Of a stretch of 64,000 nucleotides of DNA, positions 42,817 through 54,402 are shown piece after piece. Source of the stretch: Gracilaria gracilis. Its lineage: Eukaryota > Rhodophyta > Florideophyceae > Gracilariales > Gracilariaceae. The position numbers and the translations under genes are program-made. Within the stretch, counting starts at the first letter, position 1. Each line of letters begins with the position of its first letter. The notes under the pieces are model-generated. The model saw nothing but the letters and a program-made list of their open reading frames with translations. It was not told where the DNA came from and did no database searches. Where the stretch lies: contig JARGSG010000068.1 in assembly GCA_030374805.1 (NCBI GenBank), forward strand, positions 280,683 through 344,682, read 5' to 3'.

Positions 42817-45800
42817 TGGACTTGATACCCCGTGTCCAACGGTGAATTCCGGTGAGCCGGCGTGTGCTGCGCTGGCCCCGTGTGGGTTGTACACAGCACT
42901 TCTCCCGTTTTGGGCGTGTACAGCTTGCGCTGCGCCCATTACTTGGGGAGATTTTGATTCTTTTGCCATTGGATTGCCGTCCTGGGCGGGTGCTTTGTCC
43001 GGAACGACCGGTTTCTCACTGGCTTTGACGCCATGATCTGCCAAGACGCTCGGGGTGGGCGGACGCGTGCGCGATGAACCTACAACTGACTCCCCTGTCT
43101 CAGGGTTATCGATTCCGTTGCGGACGGTGGGTGTCGTTGTTGTGGCGTCTCCCAGGGTGGAGGGCGCAACTGCTGTTGAACCTTCTCCCGAGGGGCTTGG
43201 TCGTCCAGACCCAGCGCTGCTGGTTCATCCTTTGCGCTGCGCTCTGCCTCTTTCGGCGATGGTGCCGCTGCCATTTCCGTTCCTGCGGGAGACTCCGTAA
43301 CCGACGGTCATGAGCATACACCCTGATTGGGGCTTTGCGAAGCAAGTCGATTGTCGTGCTGCGTGTGCGGCGACGACTCCGCTTCACTAACCCGTGTTCC
43401 ACGGTGCGAATTCTGTTGCGACGGCGAAGAATCTCCTTTGGAGCGGCGAACCTCCTCCCCCTCCTTAGACGGAGCGATGGGAAGGAGTAATGGAACTCCC
43501 GCGTGGCGGGTAATAATGCGTGCCATGGGGGTCGTAGAAGTTCGGCCAAAATGGCCTGTGCTATCCGGCGAAGCCGGGTTTTCCGATAACATCGGAATGT
43601 CTGAGAGGCCCCGGGTGGGATGTGGTAAAACGAATAATCGTTCGGCCACAGATGTTCCCGGTTTCTCCGGTGCTGTTGTACCCATAGAAACGGGAGTTCT
43701 ACTGTCCAAAACTACCTCGGAAGACGGCGGAGGGGCCGGGACAAGGCGATCGCAAGATAGCCGCTCATGCGTGTGTCGCCCATTTCAACCACGACTGTGT
43801 CGGTAGTTACGGATATCACCCTGAAAGGTCCGTCTGCCAATGGCGATAGCTTGTGACGTTTCTCCCGTTCCGGGTTGTAGTACTCTTTCCGTACGAAGAT
43901 GTAGCTACCTACCGCAATTGGCGGGTTGTTGGATCTTCGTAAACGAGCGTCGAAATTCCGCTTGTATGCGGCTTGGGCTCTGGCCATTGACTTCCGCGTA
44001 GCGGGTACCAACTTCGTGAGCCACTCTCTCCACCTTTGTCGGTAATCACCCACAGATGAGAAGCTTCCAAACGTAGCCTGCGATTCCAATGCCGCAGGCG
44101 GGGGAGTACGAGACAATACCAATTCAAATGGTGATACTCCGGTAGTCCGGTGAACTTGCGTATTGTACGCGAACGTCACCGCATCGGTTTACAAGTCCCA
44201 ATTCTTGGGGTGGTCAGCAACGTAGGAACGGAGGGCGGCTAGCATCGTCCGGTTGAACCGTTCAACTTGCCCATTACATTGGGGATGATAGGTAGTTGTG
44301 AACTGGTTCTTCACGTCCAGGATGGGGCAGACATCCTGGAAGAAGCACGACGCGAACTGCTTTCCGTTATCGGACAACAACTCTACTGGAGGACCGTACG
44401 CGAATGCCCAATGGGTAACGAATGCGTTAGCCACCGTGTACGCGGTTGTCCTCCGAAGAGGGACAGTCCGAACAAGCTTCGAGAAGCGGTCGGTGATCAC
44501 AAGTAGAAATTTGTTCCCTCGTTTTGTCTTGAGGAGTGGCCCGAGGATGTCAATTGCGACAAACTCCAGCGGTGCCCTAGCAAAGAATAGCTTCAGCGAT
44601 TTGCTGTTCTTCCGAAGTTTCACTCGGTTCTTTGCGCTCTCCGTGCAGAAGCGTACGGTCGCGTAGCAATCCACCGCCATTTCGGGCCAATTAAAGTCCC
44701 TTCTCAGGGTGAGATAGAGCTTCCGGCCACCGGCATGACCACCGATCTTCAGGTAATGCGTTAAATTCAACACTTGCGATTGCAGGGAGTGCGGCACCAC
44801 TACTGGGGGGGTAGCTTCGACGTTCCTCACGAGGTAACCTTGGTCGTCTACCCCGAAGGGGAGTGCTTCACCACCGTTAAGACGGGCGCGTATCCCTATG
44901 CAAAAGAGGTCTCCGAACTGTTCTCCTACCAGTTCCTCTGGAGTTATGGGGACAAAACTCCCCGGTGGGGGTTTCCCAGTAGCGATCTCATTAGAAGCCA
45001 GTAGTTCGTCAAAGTCAGCGTTCATATCCAGATCTTCTGGCCATTCCGGATCTTCCAGTTCTTTTCCGTCCACGACGAAGCAGAGGATGTCGTCATCCTT
45101 GGTTGCGAGGGCCTCCCCACTTTTGGGGAATCGGGACAGTGCGTCGGCCTGCTTGTTCTGCACCCCCTTCTTATATATGACTGTGAAGTCATATTCCGCT
45201 AAGCAGAGTCTCCACCGCATCAAGCGGCCAGATGGATCAGAGATATTCATCAACCATCTCAGCGAGGAGTGATCCGTATATACGGTAAAGTGAACACCCA
45301 TAAGATAGGGGCGAAGAGTGGTCAGTGCCCACACAACTGCGAGACACTCTTTCTCCGAAACGGAGTAGTTCCGCTCGTGGACGTTCAGCGAGCGCGACCA
45401 GTACCCGATGGGTTTCAGTTCCCCTTCCGGGGTGGTTTGGAAAAGAGGGCAACCGACTTGGTAGTCGCTCGAGTCCGTATCCACAAAGTACGGCAATCCC
45501 AATTCGGGTAACGATAAAATCGGTGCTGACGTGACAGCCTCCTTTAAGGAGTTAAAAGCTTCCGCTTGCGCGGGATTTAAGGGTTCCAGTTTCGGCGGTT
45601 GTCCCTTGCGCAGGAGTGCGTTGAGGGGCGCCGCGATGTCCGAAAAGTTCGGGATGAACCGTCGATAGACGTTGACCAGCCCTAGGAAGGATCGCAATTC
45701 CGTCTGAGTACGGGGTTCCTTTGCCTTCATTAGGGATTTGACTCGAGCTTCCTGGATCGACAGCCGTCCAGGGCGGATAATGTGACCAAGATACTTGATA

Positions 45801-47680
45801 GTATCTGTGAAAAACTCACACTTCCTCAGCTTGAGGGTTATCCCAGCATCCCGTAAAACGGTTAGAACTTCACGTACATGGGTGAGGTGGTCGTCGAGGT
45901 TAGCTGAGAGGACGATGATGTCATCCAGATATACCAAACACGACCGCCACTTGAACCTCTTGAGCAGGATATCGACCGCTCGTTGGAACGTAGCGGGGGC
46001 GTTGGTCAACTCAAATGGCATCCGCTTGAAGCGGTAGGACCCGGAGTGACAGACAAAGGCTGTCTTGTCGCGGTCCTCTTCCCTTACAGGGACTTGCCAA
46101 TATCCCCATTTGGCATCCAACGCCGTGAACACGGTTGCGTTTCCGAGTGAATCAATGCACTCATACATCCGAGGAATCGGGTAAGTATCCCGTACTGTTA
46201 CGGCGTTTAACCGAAGGTAGTCGACACAAAATCGCCACGTACCGTCGGTCTTTAATGCCAGTACGATTGGGGATGCCCAGGGTGATTGAGCGGGTTCAAT
46301 CACCCCGGCGCGGAGCATCTTGTCAACTTGAAAATGCTCCTCTTCCCGAGCCTTCGGTCCTGTCCTATAAGAGGGTTGCGCAACGGGACGCGTGTTCGGC
46401 ATCAGCTCAATCCGGTGTTTCGTTGCATCTATCTCTCCTAGAGAGCCATCCCACATAGTGGTAAATTCCCGTAACATGTTACGGAGTCGATCGCAGTGCG
46501 AATCCGGTACATGACGGAGGTCCAGCTCTTTGAGAGCCTTCACCGGGTCAAGCCGGTCGTAGCTTCTGGGGCCACGCTCTCCTGTTGGTACAGGGTTCGA
46601 TTCCGAATCATTCGGTGACTTCTCAGTTGACACGGCAGTATTCTCCGTTAAATCGGCAATGTCCTCTCCCTCCTTAGACGGGGCGTCGGAGTTCTCTGTA
46701 CTCACCACCTCGTCAAAGGAAACTAAACCGAGAACATCGGCAGCTGTCATCCGCGTCGTGAGCATCGCGAGCGGGTGCGGGGTAACTGATCCAATTACTT
46801 GGTTCTTTTCCAGATACTGGGGTTTGCTGCCAAGGTTGGCAACGAGTACCCGAAATGGGATATCTGGTGTGACCTGCACGACACCGTTCGCGAAGGCTAA
46901 TTGACAATGCTCGTACAACGAGGAAATGGGTTGCACAACCCAAAGACCGTGTTGACGGGAATTGACCTGCTCCATTACATGTGACTCAGGCGGGATAGAG
47001 ACAGACAAAGCGACGCGTAGCTTCGTAGATTCCTGGCGCGCCGGAGGTGATTCTTGCGCGGCAGGGTGTGGAACCTGCTTCCGCGAAGCCCGCTTTAGCG
47101 GACGTCAAACAATTGGATCACACGATCCGTTGTCCAGTTCGACACGCCTGAGGCGGGGCCTGATTGCATCGACAAATCTGTCGCAGTAATCACATCCCAG
47201 TATCACTGGAGCGGCCAATGACCGACAGACTATAAAGTCAAGCTTCACCATCATGGTGCCCAACCGTACGACCAAGTCGACGGTGCCTACCGTTTTCAAT
47301 GGGTTGTTGTTCGCATCTGCGACATCCATAACCGCATCAGCGCGGATTCGAGCCCGCACCTGCGGAGGCAAAAGGGATTCCATGACAAAGTTCGGGCCGG
47401 CACCTGTATCCAGGACACTTAGAGTTCTTACCTGAAACTGGGGGTTAAGGCCAAGGTCGGCGTAAACTTTATAGTTACGCTTGGCCATGACAAAAATTTT
47501 ATCCGGGATCCGGTTGTTTCTTACCAGTATCCACGGTCGACGCAGAACACCTAAGTGTTCCGAATCCGCGTCTGCGGTGTCCTTCCTAGTGAGGATCTTC
47601 ACCGGGGGGCGAGGCAACGACGCCTCGAGCGTCACGAGCCTCAACTCTGAGGACGCCTCTCCCAAAGGGGAGACTCCCTT
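42817..47680 (-). pseudogene. Gypsy 1 pol: protease, RT, RNase H, integrase (chromodomain cut off)
   Basis: Begins two bases after the gag TAA, where the start ATG of gypsy 2 is here AAG (47678-47680), so the start codon appears lost. Protease LDTGAGPNF lies in the segment 47105-47665. TGA at 47105-47107 replaces an Arg codon. A 939-codon frame (44189-47008) then holds RT (FTALDAKWGYWQVPV, YLDDIIV), RNase H (ERNYSVSEKECLAVVWAL, YTDHSSLRWLM) and integrase (DFNWPEMAVDCYATVRFC, FVAIDILGPL, LLSDNGKQF, NGQVERFNR). TAA at 44186-44188 replaces a Tyr codon. The integrase C-terminus (43712-44179) runs into a one-base shift near 43765. The linker then continues in other frames to the copia C insertion. 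The chromodomain is at 24372-24939. Confidence 0.93.
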
Positions 47681-47682
47681 GT

Positions 47683-49857
47683 TTAGTTTTCCTGGGCTTC
47701 CGCCTGCGGCGGCTTCTCAGGCTCCTCAACGACGAGGGCTTGGGATCCTCGTTGACGGTTTTCCACGTGAGTGGTGTTTGGAACGTACGCCTGCTGAGCG
47801 GAGACATCCGACCGCATCAGAACAGACCGCGCAGGTGGGAGGGTATGTGACAGGTCCAGTTTCGCGCGCAAGTACGATGCGATGGGCACTGTGCGATTCT
47901 CCTTTGGAGTGAGGGCTTCGTAGTTCGACACTACCTTGCCCATTTCTCTCAGAGAGAGGAGACATTGCGGGGATGTGTGACCGTGCGTATAGCACAGGTG
48001 GCATATCAAACGCAATACTCCTGCTTGCAGGTTACATTTCCGAACTTCGGCAAAACGAACCGCAGGGCGGGGGTCTCTCCATCCAGGCCGTTGAAAACGG
48101 GTACCTCCATTCGAATATGGGAAAGAAGGCGCCGTTATACGACGGTTGTCCACATACAGCGCTGGGTCGACCAGTGCTGTACCGAACGATGTATCCGTCG
48201 TGGACGGGAGTTCCGTAGTCGGCAAGGAGATAACTTCGCCGTGAGCCAACTGCACGTTGTCGTATCCCCGTTGAAGGTGTTCAGCCGCTACCAGCGAGAG
48301 CGATGGGGGGCGGTCCTTCATCACCAACGCTTTTGCGGACTTCGACCTCGAATGAGGAACACGAGCACCTACTGCATCACCCTCCGCGCGCGCGGCTTGA
48401 ACCAACTCGAGGTAATTAATCCTCGGCTTGTCCTCCCGACGGCGGGCAACGAAGGACTTGATGGCTGCACTCAGCCCATCGATGAACATCGTACAACGTT
48501 CCCCGGCGGGGTAGACATTACCACAGCGGTGGAAAGCCTTGTTAAGGCGTACCGAACAATCGGTTTCAACCTCGTCGTGGCGCTGACGAGTATCCCTCAA
48601 AGCTAGGATCGGGGACTGAATGGTATCATTCGTCGCCTAGGACCTCAAGAGGTACTGGACGGCTTCAGACCAGCACGTCAACCCCTCCTTCGGAGGCTTT
48701 CGTAGAACCTCTTACAGAGTGATATTGGTCTTCAGCCACTCCCCGTAAAAAGTACGGCAGCGCCACGTAGGCTTGTCCTTCGTTCATCCCGAGTATATCG
48801 GCTTCCGCAACAAAGCGGGCGAGGAAATCCAACACCAGGATTGGGTCCTCTCCAGAAAATGTCTGGTTCCGGAGTGAAAGCTGCATTCGCTTGATGCAAT
48901 CTTTCACTCATCCCGTTCCACGGGTGTACGCGCCAAAGAGGAGTCTCCCAACCGATAGTATCTGTACGAAAGTAGCTGGCGATACATCCTATTCGTAGGC
49001 TTCAATTCCCGTAGTCCGGAGTGTCTTCTACCCTTTGTACGGGAGCGAATCACCCCCTGGGTGGCAGACGACCGCTTTGAGCGCGAAGAGCGCCCGCGGC
49101 GACCGTCCTCCGACTCGGAGTCTGAAGTAGTAGACCCATCCGAGTCACTCGGGTTAGAATACGACGAAGTCGGTGTATTCAAATGATCGTTGTGGCGTTT
49201 GGAATTCCGCATGAGGCGGCCTTTGCCTGTTCCAGCGGGCTGGTCGCGTTGTGACACGGCAGCAGCCGGATCATGCGGGGAGTTCTCATCCATTAATATG
49301 GTTTGTTCCAACGTCTCCAGACGGGCACGGACGCGATTGAATCGCTCCTCAATCCCTTCAACCAAGGCGGTGGGCGAACCCAAACACTCCAACATTTTGT
49401 TGACATCAGACCGTAATATACGGAGGTCTTCAGCAACATCCCTCGCAGCGGTACTCTCGACCACCTCAAGGAGGGCTGGAAACTCCCCTACAAAGGCATT
49501 ATGGGCGGCACGCAGAGTGCGTACCTGGTTTTCCAGGGAAGTCCCCTGGGGAGTGTTAGAAACAAACTCCCGGCGAGGTTGGGATCCCGCGGCAGCGGTT
49601 GCCGGCTGGGACGCCAGAGGCGCACCAGTGGCAACTGGAGCAGGCACAGCGACGGGCCGAGAAGAGGCCAACGGGGGCAAAGAAAGGTCCCAGGATTCCC
49701 GGTGTTGGCTCGAAGTCCGAGAGAAAACCCTCGCGTGGGAGGTTGAACCAGCCCGAATCGGGATCTTAAAAATCACCCGATCATCGGGAACATCCCCACC
49801 ATCATGGGAGCGGCTGCGAGTAACTGCCGGCTCCGCACGAGATGGCTTTCGAGACAT
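47683..49857 (-). pseudogene. Gypsy 1 Gag with zinc knuckle
   Basis: ATG at 49857. The N-terminal 317 codons are clean: an Arg/Ser-rich start, a coiled-coil-like segment (DVAEDLRILRSDVNKMLECLGS...RFNRVRARLETLEQTIL) and a Ser/acidic linker. A shift near 48908 leads to the capsid-like core (LDFLARFVAEADILGMNEGQAYVALPYFLRG). Another break near 48600-48665 leads to the distal 300 codons with knuckle CHLCYTHGHTSPQC, ending at TAA 47683-47685. Strongly similar to gypsy 2 Gag. Confidence 0.88.
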
Positions 49858-49945
49858 CGGTAAATCCGTTCAACGGGAAAAGACGGAATTTTCCGGAACA
49901 AATGGAAGTCACCTCAAAGAGGAAAACAACACACAAAAACTTTCG

Positions 49946-49962
49946 AAGTCGGGAGACCACTT
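49946..49962 (-). promoter_or_regulatory. Putative primer-binding site of gypsy 1
   Basis: On the minus strand, three bases after the 5' LTR end, TGGTCTCCCGACTTC is present, identical over 14 bases to the site in gypsy 2 although the two LTRs are unrelated. Confidence 0.6.
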
Positions 49963-50754
49963 TGTAGTACAACGCCAGAGGCGGGAGGACACCACGAAGA
50001 CGTCCGAGATCTTCCTCCGTAGGAGGGTAGTCAGCAAACAGAGTCTCTCTGGCAAGGCACGACGAAGTCGGGTGTAAGCCGAGGCCAAGCCGTCACGACG
50101 GGCGTAGAGAGTTGAGCAAGGATCGGTGTTGGCAACACGTGTGTGGGGTGAACGGGTCCTTGAGAGAGGCACGAGTCCACGGAAGTGGGGAAAGAGAAAA
50201 GGAATCCGCGAGAGCGGGGGATGGAAAGAAGGAAAAAAAGAAAAGGGCAAAAAGGCTACGGTAAACACTGGGGTTATCCCTGTACAGGGTCGAACGCGAC
50301 ACAAGCGGAAAACACTCCCACGAATGGGTCCTGTTAGGTGACGCAGGGAGGATACACTACCCGTAGGCAACGGAGCCTCTCTTCTGGAAGGAGTCGATGA
50401 CCGCCGAAGGCGAAGAAGTATAGAGGAAACCCTGGTTGGGGAAGTTTACTTAGTGGCGATGGCCAGGTGCCGAGCCACTATATAGTATAGTAATCTCCCT
50501 GCAACTAGGCAAAACTATTAAATAAATATCTAAATTACCAGCAATGCTGTGCCAACCATCCGTTGCAAGAGCTCCACACGTGTCTTAGTCACACCCAAAT
50601 TGGGGCTGCGGTGCGAGTGCACGTGTGCACCGTGCACATTATGCAGACCGCATTGCGGCACACAACCCTTGTGTAGCTGCAGTAACCATCAGCACGCGCA
50701 AGCGGAAAAAACGACTAAGTCGGTGAAATATCCCTTGTAGGGCGTTGCACTACA
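49963..50754 (-). repeat. 5' LTR of gypsy 1
   Basis: 792 bp, plus-strand TGTAGTACAACGCC...GTTGCACTACA, paired with 22332-23121. Confidence 0.93.
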
Positions 50755-50759
50755 CGGTT
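50755..50759. repeat. Right target-site duplication of gypsy 1 (cggtt)
   Basis: Identical to 22327-22331. The empty site would read aaaccggtttggcatt. Confidence 0.93.
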
Positions 50760-53700
50760 TGGCATTCGTTGAACTGTATCTACCATCCCGGTGACCACCT
50801 GCTGGTCCTCACTTTACACCTGGGAAACTCTCTTCTCTCACTTCCAATAAGGTCTGAAATCCACAGTGGTCTTGCTCCATCCGTTCGGTATCCAGAAGAA
50901 AACGGAACCATTTCTTTCAAGGACGGCGATTCTACCACCTGGGAGAATGGATAGCTTCTCCCAGTTGCCGTACGGTCGTAAACCGTTTCGGTTATGGTAG
51001 CTTGAGGGGTCTCACCATGGCCGTACTGTAGCAGTTCGGATGTTCCAATGTGGAGCCGCAAGTATTCCCATTAGGTTCCTATACGGTGTCGACCATACCG
51101 GTATGCACCTCTGCATGTTCCTCGATGACGGAGGAACAGTGCCTCCTTTCTGCCAAATGGTACGTTGATGTGACCCAATTGGTGCGACGAAGGCTTCCCT
51201 GCCTATACCCTGTGTGAGATCTGGGACTCTTGGTACGACCTTTGCGCAGGTCGGATCCTGTTTGTTTCATCTTATGTATAGGCCGATAGAAAATTTGGCA
51301 CCTTTAAGGTCCGATTCACCTAATTAGTTCAGGTTTCCATTGTCCACAAACGAATCATACAGTTTTCAGTTTGGTTTGAAACTTGAAGAGGTGTCAACAA
51401 AACCCTTTGGTAAAGGGACAGACCCTCCTCCCTCTTCCTTAGACCAGCGTATCGCGATGGTTTGGGGATTTCAATGATGGGAGTAATGGAGCGAACCAAT
51501 TGGTGTCACCTCTCATTTCGGTCGTTTCTTTTATCTACCAACAGGTTTCCCTTCTATCTAAGACCTTCATGGTAAATTGAAAGGCTCATATGAAAGTTTC
51601 AGTACACTACCAGACTTCCACACGGTTAATCAATTGGTCCAGACGAGCACCTTTTTGGTGTTCTATATCCAATACCAACAGGTTGCGTTTCGAAGATCTA
51701 CCTTGAGGTTGCATCACGAAACCCATTTGGTAAGCTCAGAACACCACCAGTTTCACAAAAAGTTGACCAACTGGTTCTAAATACCGTAGAGGTACGCCAT
51801 TCGATTTCTGTTCTGCAAGACGGATTATTGTAGATAGACCCATGCGCTTCGGCGATGGACCCAGTGTGTTGCTTGCAATGTGGCTTTAGTTTCCAATGAG
51901 GTCCAGCTCTCCATGCCAAATTGAAGCCTTTGACCCACCGTTCGGTTGCACTACTACCCTGGAGAAGGTGCACTCGTATGTCTGTTGGGTTTCGGCACCC
52001 TCTTCATCGGGGCTCAATAATCCCATTCCCCTGGCGGGCATATGTCCTCAACGGGTGCCGGTATCCTTTCAAAGCGGTTTCGTTGCTCCCCAAATGGATT
52101 CGACTCTGACCGTCAAGGTAAGACTCCAAATGGACACCCTAAACGGCTGGGAACGCCAACCTGTTGGTCCTCAAGCGCCCCTACCAATATGGTGTCTCTT
52201 CCAGCTGGTGGTAGTCCAACCCGTTCTGGTCATCATCGTACCGTTGCTACGAAACCATTTGGTGGGAGCCACAATAGAACCTCCAAGGTATTCCACCATC
52301 ACTTCGTCACATCCTCCACGTTATCCTCGTCTTCCACTTCTCTCTGCCACAACCTGTTTAGTTAGCATACCATTTAGACTTCCAACCCATTTGCAATTTA
52401 CCGCGTAGTTGCGAAGCCTCTGTGGTTATTGGAGGCAGGTTAGCTGTGCTTTCCAATTAGTTCTTGCCATTTAGATCGCCTCTCGACGCTTGGTTCGCTT
52501 CTCTACTTGCCTACAGGAGCAAGCTTTTGAAACTTTCTGGACTTCCCTTCTTGGTCGAGCAACCTGTTGGCGTGGTTACCATACGTTCTTCGACCTCCAC
52601 ATGGTGTCAACCAAACTTTTTGGTACGACCAGAGGGAGCTACGGTCGCCCAACCTACTGGATGGCTTTCCATACGGCTTCCGAACTCCAACTGGTATGAA
52701 CTAAACCGATTGGTAATAACGGAGAAGTCTACGGACACTCCTCCCCCTTCCTTAGACCAGCGTACCACGATGATCCGAGGATTCTACCGATAATCGTAGT
52801 TGATCAAACCAATTGGGGTTACTGCGCTCCTCCTTTCTCTGCTCTCCATTTGGTCACCAGCCTTTCCATAGCCACCACCAGTTGGTTTCGAACCATTGCT
52901 GAAAGCGCATGATGGAGGCCAGTCTGCACTGCTGACCATGCGCAGCACCATTATGGTTACTTCACTCGCTACGCGCTCCAGCGCACCATCCAGCAATGTA
53001 TCCAGTTGGTTGTGCATTGCCTCTGGGACCGTATGCGGGCGCACGCGCCGCATTGACCAAGAGGTTACTTGCAAGGCGAATCAAAATTTCCGCCGCGGAA
53101 ATTACCCCTTCAAATGGTACCGAAAACGGCGAAACCTCTTTTGGCCTGTTTCTCGAGAACCAAGCGGTTTGAGAGGCTGAGAATGGCCGATTTGGGCTCC
53201 CGGCGCGGTCGAAATACTTAGATTTTTTTAACTCGCCGGCGCGCGAGCACTACCCACAATAGTGTAAACCAAATCGGTTACTCGCCCACGGCGCACGAAT
53301 CCAATCGGCCGCCAACCTCCGCAGTCGAAAAACGCAATTTTTTTACTTGTACCTTTCGGCCACGCGCTTGCGCCACACGCGCGTCCACTCTTGACGGTTC
53401 GCCCGTGTTGGGCGCGTGTCCAGTGGGTTTTGGGAGTACCCATTTGGTTCCGGCGTAAAGCGCACCGGTGGGTTCGATGATCAAGCAGACCCAACGGCAG
53501 GCGGGCATGGGGATCGATTGTACCAAATGGTTGCGAGCGTGCGAAGAGCTCCTCGGGGCGCGTTCCGCGTGGTTTATCGATATTACCATATGGATGGCAG
53601 CCAGTTACCAAACGGTTGCGAGCGTGCGAAGACCTCTTTGCGACGCGTTCCGCATGGTCAACCACCACAGCTACCACATTAAAGGTACGTTCACGTTTTC

Positions 53701-54080
53701 TCTCCCTCTGGATTCTGGGCGAACTCACTTGGTCCTCTTCCTTCTCTGCTTTCGGTTCGTTCATCAGCTACCAATCGGATATTTCGCGAGTTTCCAATTG
53801 GTTGTTCGTAGTTCATTGCTTCCATTTGGTTAGTAGTTATTACCTAGCAGGGGAGAACGCGTTCTCCCCAGCTTCTCTCGTTCCCTTCACTATTGTGGCT
53901 TGGAGGGTTATCCAGATGTTAAAGTGTCGCCTGTGCCTCACGACGCGCAGGAGATCCTTGCGCTCGTGTTCCCATTCGTACCAGCTGGCTCAGTATCGGA
54001 AACCTTTTGGGGTGCATCTAAGACCATTTGGAGATTCCAAAAGATGTCAGGGGTACCGCCTGGCAATTTCCCTATAGGCT
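50760..54080. repeat. Palindrome-dense locus, right part
   Basis: This continues 20551-22326. Motifs such as CCAATTGGT (51174, 51497, 52809, 53790), CCATTTGGT (51720, 52255, 52845, 53440, 53822), CCAACTGGT (51768, 52690), CCAGTTGGT (52880, 52998), CCAATATGGT (52191) and CCGTTCGGT (50880, 51942) recur every few tens of bases. A longer degenerate repeat, ccttccttagaccagcgta, occurs at about 51431 and 52747. Open frames are short and without motifs. No LTR, TIR or transposase was found. Confidence 0.5.
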
Positions 54081-54402
54081 AAATTATCCAAAGCAGTACC
54101 CACCTCGATATTTATGGCTTCAACTTCATGGCACTTGGACCCCCGTATCAGCGGGCGGCTGCGTAACGGAGCGTCGGTGTTCTCGGAATGCTAGTTCAGT
54201 ATGCTAGGTCGCTAGTTGTGAAAATAAAAGTCCAAAAAAACTAGCATTTTTGCAGTTTGCGCTAGTTGGCAAGGCAAAAAATTTTTTTTGGAAATTACGT
54301 TTCCGTTCAGTGCAGTTCCAACTTCACCTACTGGAGTTGAAGGCTAGTTTGCGTTTTTTTCTGCCACTCGTAATTACAATCCCCACACTCGTCCAAAACA
54401 CT
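54081..54402. other. Intergenic, no gene recognised
   Basis: AT-rich. A gctagtt heptamer recurs four times between 54190 and 54350 and homopolymer A and T runs are present. This could be the 3' end of whatever unit encodes the minus-strand frame at 54403. Confidence 0.4.

Larger units (their letters stand above)
22332..50754 (-). mobile_element. Gypsy 1: outer Ty3/gypsy chromovirus, split by nested insertions
   Basis: Bounded by LTRs (22332-23121 and 49963-50754, 790 and 792 bp, about 3-4% different by eye) and a 5-bp target duplication. Coding strand is minus, so the right LTR is the 5' LTR. Gag, protease, RT, RNase H and integrase lie at 42817-49857. The C-terminal chromodomain lies at 24372-24939. 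Between them copia C (24945-42811) is inserted with its own target duplication. Without that insert the element is about 10.5 kb. Order protease-RT-RNase H-integrase-chromodomain defines a chromovirus. Several stops and shifts show it is dead. Confidence 0.93.
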
